Part shown: in pieces, positions 33,211 through 44,394 of the stretch
Numbering within the stretch: the stretch's first letter is position 1
Layout: each line of letters starts with the position of its first letter
Assembly (NCBI GenBank): GCA_958298945.1
Contig: OY282609.1
Coordinates: 38,289,212-38,353,211 of the forward strand
DNA length: 64,000 nt
Direction: 5' to 3'
DNA from: Atherix ibis
Taxonomy: Eukaryota; Arthropoda; Insecta; Diptera; Athericidae
Translations under genes and position numbers: made by a program
Notes under the pieces: model-generated
Databases searched by the model: none
Told to the model about the DNA's origin: nothing
Seen by the model: only the letters and a program-made list of their open reading frames with translations

Positions 33211-33540
33211 TTGTGTGAGAACCTATAATATATGATTCGGTTAATATTTAAATTTTTAATTAATAAAAGAAATTATTAATTTTTCTTATTTTTAAAATTA
33301 AGTTTATTAATGAACGAAATTATTAAGATGTTCTCAGAATTTTCCGTACACCGCCGCGCCATTGAACTAATTTTCGAAAAATACTAAATTGTAAAATAAC
33401 ATTTGTTCACATTTATTCAATCACAAATACATCGCTTTCAACAACTTTTAAGTTTGAATAAATAATTAAAAATCAGTTAAATATATCGCCAACTAAATAT
33501 TTCCTAATTTATCTAATAAAAATAATTACATCTACTTACC

Positions 33541-33609
33541 ATAAGAAAGAAATTCCCGGTTTCCTCATTTCGTTGGACGACCATCAATTTTTTGCAAAAC
33601 ACTTCATAA
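33541..33609 (-). pseudogene. THAP-finger first exon, copy 2 (inverted)
   Basis: Minus-strand counterpart of 31,132-31,192: acceptor TATTTCAG, ATG at 33,607, reading MKCFAKN-stop-WSSNEMRKPGISFL up to a donor TATG|GTAAGT. The second Cys codon is TGA here. Flanks also match for over 150 bases (TAGTATTTTTCGAAAAT, GATGTATTTGTGATTG). The two copies lost coding capacity by different mutations, which suggests independent decay after duplication. Confidence 0.55.
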
Positions 33610-33684
33610 TCTGAAATAAAGTTCCTATTTAGTGTCGTGATGAATAAAACCATTCTAAAAATATAAAATTGCACCTTTCTGAAA

Positions 33685-35504
33685 GTGATGGCTTTGAGCA
33701 GTATGCATGCGTGAGTAGCTTTAAGGTTGTATTCCGTTTTTTGGATTTAACTTGGCGCGTCAATTGTCTATCCTTATAATCCATATTCGAAGGCTCCTAC
33801 ACCAAAATTCTGTCCAATTATATTTAATTGGATAATTTGGACGAAATTCGTTAATTGTTGACACGATTTGCAACTTAATTTAGTTTTAGTCGGAATTGTG
33901 TTTCAACCACTATACTTATATTATCGAAATTCAATACTGTCGTTTTGGCCATCAAGCCCATGTTATTTCAAATATAAATCATTTAGTTGGCAAAGAAAAA
34001 ACGCTGCACATGGTTTTCAGTTGCAGTACGCTTTCTCGCACCTTTAGTTTCACACAAACACAAGTATAGTTCTTGAGTAATGTAAACGGACTTTTCATAT
34101 ATGCTAATATGCGGATGTAAAATTTAATTCCCAATTATCGAGAGCGAATCGGACGCTGTGCATACATATATGCATGTCAACTTCCTAAAATAACTCAAAA
34201 TATTGCTGACCAAAAATATTTAATTATAATAGGCTCTTAATACTATTCTGTTTGAGCTATTAAACGATTATGTATCTTACATGGATTTGTAGGATAAGTA
34301 ACTTTCAGAAGTTACACAAGCTTTATGCCAACGCCACTCAGTATTGACGACATGGTTTCTGCCATTTCATTTACGCTAGTTAAATAAGATACATAACTTT
34401 GTCTCACATAACTGATGAGTGCATCTCTTACTATCGTCTTCTTAGTAGTTCCACACACGCACTCATATTACTGCTCGTCGTTTCTTTTATAGATATAGAT
34501 ATAAAAATCTCTTTCTCGCAAAACAAAATGGTGTCTTTTCTAATATGATTGGCTTGTTTCACTTGCGCTTATATGAAGTACATTGAATTAATCTAGCTAT
34601 GTCATTCGTTTCAAATTGGTCATTTGTGAAGTTGCGCGTTGTGTATTGACGGGGCTTGAACCATACCATATATTCCATAGTATTAGTGATGCCCATCTTG
34701 TTTGCATTTTTGCAATATTCTTGTTGAAAAATAAGAATTTTCTGATGGGAAATCTCATGTTCTGTGCAATAAAGTTTTTGCTAAGCTTTTTGTAAATTAT
34801 AAAGTAATTATTTATAGTATTTTTAGTGAATTGCAAATATTTTGAAGCATATTTAAAATGTGAAAAGTAAAAGTGAGCATAGGATGATCTGCATTGAAGA
34901 AATCTTGGGTGGAACACCTCACGTCGCTTTTTTTCTGTGCACTTAAATGCATTTGGTTATGTGGGGAGTGCGTTCCTTAAGTGGATATATTTTCTAAAGG
35001 GTAATGAAATTTACATACTATTTTTAAAATAATAATTATACAGTTGTTGCAAAGACATAGTTTAGTGAAGTTTTTTATAAAATTAAAAAAAAAATTGAAG
35101 AATAGTTCGAATTACAAGTTTAAAGAACGCAAAAATTTGCTGAGAAAGGTTGAAGAAAACGAAGAGCAACGAAATGTATTTGTGAGGAGACGTCATGATT
35201 CTTTCAATTTGGACGCATGCGTCGCAGAGAGACGAAGAATTTTGTTAACCTGCCCCTAATGTGGTAAATTGAGTATATTTTTATGTGATCGATCTCTCCA
35301 AAAAAAAAGAAAACAAAAATAACAGTGCAAATGATTATTTTTATTTTTGTCGTATGCTAATTGCGGAATTAAATTTTGGATTTCGTTTTTTAACAAAGAA
35401 CTGAACTAATGTAAATTAATGTCTAACAAAGAGAAAAAAATGATAAATTTGCAATGTTCTAGCCATTTGATAATTTTCTTGTATTTAAAAAGCCTAAATT
35501 AAAT
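33685..35504. other. Upstream region and probable 5' UTR of crol
   Basis: 33,680-33,780 is another copy of the TTTGAGCAGTATGCAT repeat. After that no repeat or gene is recognised. 34,920-35,504 has lower stop density and includes a 71-codon lysine/arginine-rich frame (35,044-35,259), which I regard as chance or 5' UTR sequence. The promoter and any upstream non-coding exon of crol should lie here but I cannot point to a transcription start. Confidence 0.4.
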
Positions 35505-38500
35505 ATGAATCCAGAACGTTCAGTTCAGAGTTCAGAAGGTAACAATTCTAATGATCAACAGAGGCAACAGTCTCAGCAGTCGTCACCACAACAATCACCG
35601 CACCATCAACAGCAGCATCATCACCTGCATCATCGTCTGTCCCATCAACAGCAAATCGATGAGGTACGGTTAATTAAAATAATAAAAATTAACTTTTGCA
35701 AACTTATATCATTTTGATGTCAATAAATGTGCTGTCACAATTTTTAGTCGATAGCCCAAACATTTTTCTATGAGGGCATATTGGCCAATCTAATCGTATA
35801 ACAACTTTAAATATACTTAGTGAAATTTTGCTGCTGAACTTTTTGTACTTATTCAAAATATGCACAATAATGGAGCGACTGTTAATACAAAATTATTTGA
35901 GAAGAAAATTATGTGACCGCTATACTTGTACATACAAATATATTTTTGCTTGCGGATTTTAATAAAATTTCTAATTTGCCACCCACTATTATAAGATGAA
36001 TTCTTACACATCCTGTCTATGTTTCATTCAATTTTAAATAATAAAACAGAGTTAAATATTATCATTGTAAAACTATTGTAAGAAAACTTGATATGTGCAA
36101 TATTACATTGTTTTCGATTTTGGTGCTATCTTTTTATACTGAATGTGTGTTCGCACACATTTATTAAGTAGATGCTTTTTATGAAATTCATATGCATTCA
36201 TATAATTATTTACCATAAAACAAATATTTAAATTTTCAGTGATTTGCACATCCAAGAAATACTGCAATGTAATAAATTTTTATCAGAAAACAAAATAAAT
36301 TAATACCTGATTTTAATATTAATTTTTGTAAATCAAAAAGCATCATCAGCAGAATCGTAGCTCTGTTGGAGTAATACAGCCAGTTAGTGAAGCTGAAGGA
36401 AAACACCCTTTGCAATTATCAGGAGTTCCACACGTAAGTTAGAAACAATTGAACAGTAAAAATTCAATTCGTTTTGTACAAAAAAATCTATATTTCGCAA
36501 GTCAAAAATATAAATATTTCATAATTTGTGATTTTTATATTAAGTGTGGATATTCTTAGTTCATTTTTTTAATTTTTAAGGAAATAAAATTGGGAAAATA
36601 TGTTTCAATATTTTGATTTACAGCTTGGAAAATACTGGGTTGTCACGAATCTCTTCCAGGGTGCCGGGCACAATGCTTATAATATAGCTACTCCGCCGAC
36701 ATCATCATCAGGATTAGTAATGGCACCGCCTCCGCTACCTTCAACACATTCGACGACACCAATATTGAAATTGGATACGATCAAACAAGAATCACCAAAT
36801 ATTCATCATCGTCACACACCTCAACACCAACAACAACAGCAACAAACAACACAGTCGCAACAACAAACAGTACCACAGCAACATCTAGTAACACCAGTTA
36901 GTGTTGGGTCAACCTTAATCCACATACCGAATCCACTAATGAATCCAGTGGCTGGACAGAACCAAATTCCTAATAATAGCATGATATCAAATGGTCCGCC
37001 ACCGGAACAGATACAAATTCCTGTTAATCCGGAGTCAAGTCTTATGGTGATCGATACTTCTAATTCAAATCCTAAACAGGAAAAGATGACATTAAATTCA
37101 CAAAATATTCGTCAAGAACCTATGCAAACTACTATGGATAGATCTGTAACAGGTCACCCACTGCAAGAAGTTAAAGAAGAAAAGCCATTTGCAAATTGTA
37201 AAATTATACCTCCTCATCAACAAATTCATCCACATCATCTAATAAATGATTCAAAAGTGCAAGTTCCCCATTTATTAGATATGCGCCATGCTGATGGATC
37301 ACTGGTTAAAATACAACCACCTGAACAGGAGTTAGGAAAATCATTGGGTGTTGAAATGTATAAAGTTAACATTGAAGATTTAAGTCAATTCTTATCATAT
37401 CATGAAGTTTTTGGAAAACTACACGGCGATGTTATGACACCACATCCAATAACGCATGCAAATACGCATACAACAAATACTGTTACTAATGCTAATATAC
37501 CATCATCAACATCATCCAATACTACAACAACTACTAATAATATTACAAATACAACTGGCGAATTGTTAATGCCGAAAATTGAAGGAGTTAATCAAATGCC
37601 AAGTATTAATCAAACGCATAATCCGAACAATACACATTTACTAGCTGATGGTACAACGATAACACCAGCTACACACACTTGCGATATTTGTGGAAAAATG
37701 TTTCAATTCCGTTATCAGTTGATAGTTCATCGTAGATATCACAGTGAACGTAAACCATTTAACTGTCAAGTTTGTGGACAAGGTTTTACTACATCGCAAG
37801 ACCTAACACGTCATGGTAAAATACACATCGGTGGGCCAATGTTTACTTGCACTGTCTGTTTCCACGTGTTTGCCAATGACGCAAGTCTCGAGAGACATAT
37901 GAAAAGACACTCAACTGACAAACCATTTGCATGTACGATTTGCCAAAAAACATTTGCACGAAAAGAGCATCTTGATAATCATTTCCGGAGTCACACTGGT
38001 GAAACACCCTTTCGATGCCAGTTTTGCGCTAAAACATTTACTCGAAAGGAACATATGGTTAATCATGTACGCAAACATACTGGCGAAACTCCACATCGTT
38101 GTGATATCTGCAAAAAATCTTTTACGCGCAAAGAACATTATGTTAATCACTATATGTGGCATACAGGTAAAATTGTTAATTATTAATTTTTGAATGTTTT
38201 AAAAATATAAATTTTTGGTATATTTGCAGGTGAAACACCACATCAGTGTGAAGTTTGTGGCAAAAAATATACACGAAAGGAGCATCTGGCAAATCATATG
38301 CGATCACATACTAATGATACGCCATTCAGGTGTGAGATATGTGGTAAAAGTTTCAGTCGAAAAGAGCATTTCACCAATCATATTTTGTGGCATACCGGTA
38401 ATTAAAATTTATCTATCAATAAATAGACACTATCGTTCATAAATAAGTGAATAATTGTATATTCAGGGGCAAATATTATGACAATTATAAAAATTATTAT

Positions 38501-40507
38501 TAGTCCTTATGCTTAAATTTGTTTGCATACTTAGTGCTATTATCTACAATATTTTATTGAATATATTTTTTATCCTTTTTTTTAGGGTAGGTAAAAAATA
38601 TTGTTGGTAAAGTAATGACAGCATATATTCGTTTAAACTCTGTCAAAACCATACCTACAGATCTTTTTGTTTGTAAGTGTTCTAAACGATGAATTAAAGT
38701 ATATTTACAAAATATCCATACACGTCTCTTAATTCTTCCGTTATTTTTAAGAGGCTCCACTACTCTTAACTCCCATATTAAACAACTTCACGAATTTGAT
38801 TCATGATAATGAAATAATTTTGTAATCTGTTCGTCTTTTTATTTGTTCTTGGTATTCTGATAATAATAATAGTATGTTCAGGCGCCTATACCTTATTTCG
38901 AATTGCAAAAATAATTAAGAGTTTGTTACTAGAACATTGTCAAATTACTTTTTTTGTGGCAGCAATGCTACTGCGCAGCGAATTTGGAATTGGAGATGTG
39001 GTCCAGCGCTTCAAAAATAATAAGTGTTTTCACATTTCTAGAACAAAAGTTTTGTAACATTCTAATATAGAATTTCAATTGAGCTAATAAAATCTGTAAA
39101 ACTTTTTTAGAATATATTATATTTTTATATCAAAGGAAATATTGATATATTTTTTTTAAATCAATTTTTCAAATTAAAAAAAAAATTTAATACATATATT
39201 GATTAAACGAAACGAAAAAATAAACACATCGGAAACTTATTGATATTAATATTAATTTGTTTTTGTATAGGCGAAACTCCTCATCGCTGTGACTTTTGTG
39301 CTAAGACGTTTACTAGAAAGGAACATCTTTTAAATCATGTACGCCAACATACGGGCGAATCACCACATCGTTGTACGTATTGTTTGAAGACGTTCACTCG
39401 GAAAGAGCATTTAGTAAATCATGTTCGGCAGCACACTGGTGAAACGCCATTTAAGTGCACATTTTGCACAAAAGCTTTCACACGGAAAGATCATATGGTA
39501 AATCATATACGGCAGCATACTGGCGAATCTCCGCACAAATGCACGTACTGCACAAAAACGTTTACTAGGAAAGAACATCTCACTAATCATGTACGACAAC
39601 ATACAGGTGAATCACCGCATCGATGCTCGTATTGCAAAAAAACGTTTACCAGAAAAGAGCATCTTACAAATCATGTGCGTTTACATACAGGTGATTCTCC
39701 TCATAAATGTGAATATTGCCAGAAAACTTTTACGCGTAAAGAGCATTTGAATAATCATATGCGTCAACATTCAAGCGACAATCCTCATTGTTGCAATGTT
39801 TGTAATAAACCATTTACGAGAAAAGAACATTTAATAAATCATATGTCTCGCTGTCATACTGGAGATAGACCATTTGCATGTGAAACGTGTGGCAAATCCT
39901 TCCCTTTGAAAGGCAATTTACTTTTCCATCAAAGAAGTCATACTAAGGGGCAAGATGTAGAACGACCTTTTCGTTGCGATAAATGTCCGAAAGATTTCAT
40001 ATGCAAAGGTAATTTTTTTTTGTTATATTTAAATAAAGATTATAATAAAATTATGCAGGTCACCTTGTGTCACATATGAGATCACATTCAGGCGAAAAGC
40101 CGCATATGTGCACGCTCTGCAGTAAATCATTTGTTGAAAAAGGGAATCTGAAAAGGCATATTAAAATGAATCATCCGAATGTCATACTACCACCAACTGT
40201 AATGGCAACTACAGTGAAAAATGAATCGAATATAACAAGTACATTGCATAAATTAACATTTTGTCCCTTAGAAAATAAATATATATATAAATACCAAATT
40301 ATCTAAAATTCTAGTTCTGCATCAACCTCCAACTTTACATACAATACAGCAAATTACTGGAACTCCAAATGCCACAGCAAATGTAAACAATGCAACTGCT
40401 GTCTCAAATCCTATTTCTATTGGTTTAATGCCTGTTGCATCTTCAACAATAACATCGCTTAATGGTCAAACACAACCACAACAGCAGCAGCAACAACAGC
40501 AACAACG

Positions 40508-40567
<60 letters not shown>

Positions 40568-40946
40568 GCAACAGCAGCAACAACAACAACCGCAACAACA
40601 ACAACAACATCAGCAACAACAACAACCACAACAACAACAACCACAACAACAACAACCACAACAACAACAACATCAGCAACAACAGTCGCAACCGACACAG
40701 CAACAACAAAATCAGCCACAAGTTCAGCAGCAACAAACACAATCACAGCAACATGTACAGAATCAATTGCATCAAGGAACAGCAACATCACATCATCAAC
40801 AAAATAATTCAACGCAAGATCAAAATGCACAGCAATCAGTTCCGATTGCAATTATACAAACCTCTGATCCGTCTGCAATAGCGAGAGCATCTATTCAATT
40901 GCAACATTTGCCGGCAAATGTAGAGCAACATTCTGTAGTATATTAA
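35505..40946 (+). CDS. crol: Crooked legs-like C2H2 zinc-finger transcription factor
   Basis: Nuclear DNA-binding protein. Drosophila crol is ecdysone-induced at metamorphosis and also regulates Wingless signalling and the cell cycle. Proposed coding exons: 35,505-35,663; 36,341-36,433; 36,624-38,166; 38,230-38,397; 39,271-40,008; 40,059-40,238; 40,315-40,946. All junctions have GT/AG and keep phase, giving about 1170 aa. The N-terminus is Q/H-rich (QQSQQSSPQQSPHH). The family-specific block EMYKVNIEDLSQFLSYHEVF (encoded near 37,350) matches fly crol. Eighteen C2H2 fingers follow: six in exon 3, two in exon 4, nine spread to the exon 5/6 join, and one more in exon 6; most share TFTRKEHLxNHVRQHTGE. 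A long polyQ tract and the C-terminus SIQLQHLPANVEQHSVVY end the protein. Exons 3/4 and 4/5 join in the Gly codon of the HTGE linker. Exon 6's donor (AA|GTACAT) is my choice for phase and homology; reading through would stop after KYQII, a possible short isoform. Exons 1-2 are less certain than 3-7. Confidence 0.93.
40479..40730 (+). repeat. CAA/CAG repeat coding polyglutamine
   Basis: Imperfect CAA/CAG run inside the last crol exon, interrupted by CCA and CAT (Pro and His). The longest pure Gln stretch is about 35 codons. Dipteran crol proteins have Q/A-rich C-termini, so a low-complexity tail is expected. Length is probably polymorphic. Confidence 0.95.
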
Positions 40947-43900
40947 TTGAATATGATTTATGAACGAAATATATATAAAATGGTATTAGAATTTAAACTA
41001 TAATTTCAAAATTATTATACATCGTTAACGAAAGTTTGTTAAAATGTTAATTTAGGTGATTATTGAGCTTTTTACTCCCAGAGTTTCATTCTTTCAATTT
41101 GCATTTAAAAGTTAATCCATCAGCTTAGTTTTATATTTTAAATTTTAGTAACAGAAAAAAGGATTTCACACTAAAATACCATTTTTTTCAGTCGTAATAA
41201 TAATTTACATATAAATTTTTACATAGATTATAAATTTCCTATTAAATGAAATTCTCAATTAATAATTGAGAAATGTTATTGTAAAATGAAAATCTATTAG
41301 AAGAACGTATTTTTTAAGAAAATATAAATTTTTATAGATTTAGTATTAAGATGAATTCCAATGTTTATACGCAGACATATTTTGAGTGATGGAATATTGT
41401 ATGTAAATTAATATAAATTAAAGCAAAATAAATATATTCGGACTATAAAAAACGAGATGATGATAATACGTAATGTCCGATTTCCTCGATTATTGGTAAA
41501 GGATTATATTAAAATCGATATCGATTTTCATTTGATAAACATACAAATATTTAGTAGTTGAATTCTGAAATAGATCAAAAGTATAGTAATACATTTAAGT
41601 ATATATATATATATACATATATATATATAAACGTGTTATATATGGAGTAAGAAATGTATAACAATTTTAACTTGTTATTTGTAACGAAGCAAACGGAAAA
41701 GCAGATGGATTATGCAATGTTTAGAGATAAAAGAGTTTTGTAGAAACTTTATATAACTATATACAGCGCATAAGTACTAATTTAAATATATATTCATTAC
41801 ATACTTCTTGGGTAACGGGTCTTAGTGTGTCTATGAGTTGCAAAATTAATCGTCTTAATTTAATGTAGTAGTTTGCATACATACTATAAAAATTTTATTT
41901 AAATATGTGTAAACGTCGTATATGAAATATATTTTTACATATGTGTATTTACATATGGATATATAATACGCATAGAAGACACGTTTGCGCATATTACAAT
42001 TAATTAAGTCATCGTTATAGATTTATAATTAAAAAAGCATTGTTATAACTCAATCAAATATTTTTGTTCATTTTGTTTTTAGGAAATAAGATATTTATAA
42101 ATTTCGTTTTTGCACTGAAAAAGGTAAATCAGTATATCATATTCGATGTCAATAACATGGTAGACTATTCAAATAGTGATGATATTAATCTATAATAACT
42201 TTGAAAGAACACAAATCTTTGTAACATTTCAATTTAATTATAATAATAACTTAATTCAATTTTATATTTTACAAGCAAAATAATGGTAAACAAAATTGGG
42301 CTTTGTTGAGATCATTCAGTTTAATAATTCAAATAAATAAGGCTTTCATAATGCTAAAATCGACAATACATTTTACTATAATTTTAAACTATTTTATATA
42401 GTCAATGCTATATAGAGAAATTTATGAATTATTGATAACGGTATTATATTTTGAAGTAGAATATTAGGGTGATTAACATTATACGTTATGTTATATAGAG
42501 TATAAATAAAAATTTAACAAAAAAGGACTATAATAATTCATATTATTTCTATTAGAATTTTTCTAATTTGTCACATTTACGCAACCAATATTTTATTTTA
42601 TAAAATACATTAAATAAGTAAATTAGCATTTATGTTGCTTATATGTAAATGGTTTGTTTAAAATAACATGCTTTCATGAATACATAACATATAAATAAAT
42701 ATAGTAATAATAGTTATAATAAAAAAGAGGAACAAAGTTGTATTGAAAAACATATTATAATGAAGTTGGAATTTGCTGTCATAATGTTTGAAATTAGCAA
42801 AGGAGTTAAAAATAAGTAATAGTTAGTTAAGATAATTAAAAGCAAGTATAATAAAATTCAGTAAAGTAAATTAGTATAGCACACAAACACGTCTTAGTGG
42901 AGTTAAATTTTTTTGTGCTTTTTTTATTTAGTTAAATATATATATTATTTTCTAGTTAAGACTATCATTTAAAAAAATAGTAAATACATCTTGAATCATA
43001 ACGACTCACTCAAATGGTAATTCAGCCCAGATATATAATTTATCTAATGCATAAAAACAAATCAAAGATGATATTAATAATATAACGAAAGCTCATTACT
43101 ATAGCATTGAAAAATAATTATCTAAGCAAAATTCAAAATTCTAAAAACTTTTACAGGAAAATCAGTTTGGATTGTGACACGCAAAAAGTAATAATACACA
43201 CATACTATAAACAGATATATATATGTATATATATATATATATATACAATAATAAAGAACATTATTAACATATAATGTGTAGTGCTATTCAGTTGAGTAAA
43301 TTAGGACTTTAGATAATTGTAATAAAAAAGGAAATTTTGCAGTTTTACTTTAACCTTATTCTGTATTACTAAAAAGGAATGTCAATAATAAAGTGATAAT
43401 CCAGAAAAAAAATGTTAACTTTATAAGTAAAACGGAATATTATTATATGTTCTTGCTGTATATTAATGTATTTTCGATTGCTTGACAAATGATATTTATG
43501 TTTTGTATCTTTTAATTACATAGAGAAGCAACTGTTGAATAGTCGCGGAGTCACAAATTCTCTAACAAATCAGTGTGAGCACAAATAACTTCACAATGCA
43601 ATATTTTTAGGTAAATGTTCGGTTGAAAATCAGCGCCTAACGTTAGAGTTCGTATCACAACAAAAATATTCAATCTCGAACCAAATATTTGATTTAGGCT
43701 TGGAAGTTATTTGGGGTTTGGTTAATTTGTAAATCGCGTTTCTATTTTACGCGATTTATTATTTTAGCTGCATTTTCATCAACAAAGAATAACGCGTGAA
43801 AGTTTAATTTTCAACATTGCGTGAAAGTATAATTTGTGAATTCCAACATATTTTTGGTGCTCCGCATGTCGTGTTTCGTTCACCCCAAGCCGACTACGTT

Positions 43901-44059
43901 TTCTTCTATCGTGATTATTGCATCAATGATCGAATAGATACGTTACTACGTTATTAAAATGCTTAAACAATCCATAATTTTAACGATTGGACTCATTTCT
44001 CGCTCGAACTGGAAAAGGTATTGTGCCCGCGAAAAGTAGCTGTCTGATGTGCATTTCGG
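40947..44059. other. Probable crol 3' UTR, then intergenic AT-rich DNA
   Basis: No coding frame. AATAAA-type signals occur at about 41,427 and near 43,246 (AATAATAAAG), so a long 3' UTR is possible. TA-rich microsatellites lie at 41,598-41,630 and 43,218-43,246. No transposon signature recognised until 44,060. Confidence 0.5.
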
Positions 44060-44230
44060 TCTAAAGGGGCCATTGGCCTATGTTATTTATTTAAAAATGA
44101 AAAAGATACTTTTTGGCCAGAACTTGGAGATTTTAAACTGTTCTATATGTGGTTGCAACAAGATGGCGCCACAAGTCACAGAACATGACAAATTTTCGTT
44201 GTATTGTGCGAAAGCTCCCTAGGACGTAAT
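44060..44230 (+). pseudogene. IS630/Tc1/mariner-type transposase scrap
   Basis: The plus strand reads FWPELGDFKLFYMWLQQDGATSHRT at 44,108-44,180 in pieces: FWPEL, then MWLQQDGATSHRT, then a stop. LQQDGATSHRT is the second-Asp block of the same transposase type as 48,853-49,748 (there WFQQNGATCHTA). The rest is unreadable and no terminal repeats are visible. Confidence 0.55.
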
Positions 44231-44394
44231 TTAAAAATTATTTAATTTGATCCAAACAATACACATATAATGAATCAAAAATCTTAATTTTAAGTGTGGT
44301 TTATTCAACTATACCTTCTGAAGCACAAATCGGATATTCCTTTATTAAGACGCTAGGGTTCTGTTCAATAATCTGTATAATTTTTTGTAAAATT

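Noticed and set aside
35044..35259. 71-codon basic ORF upstream of crol
   Set aside because: Opens at a non-ATG codon (TTG), lacks any motif, and sits where the crol 5' UTR is expected.
40443..40881. Long open frames in the other four frames over the CAA repeat (poly-L, poly-V, poly-N)
   Set aside because: They are by-products of the trinucleotide repeat in the crol last exon.
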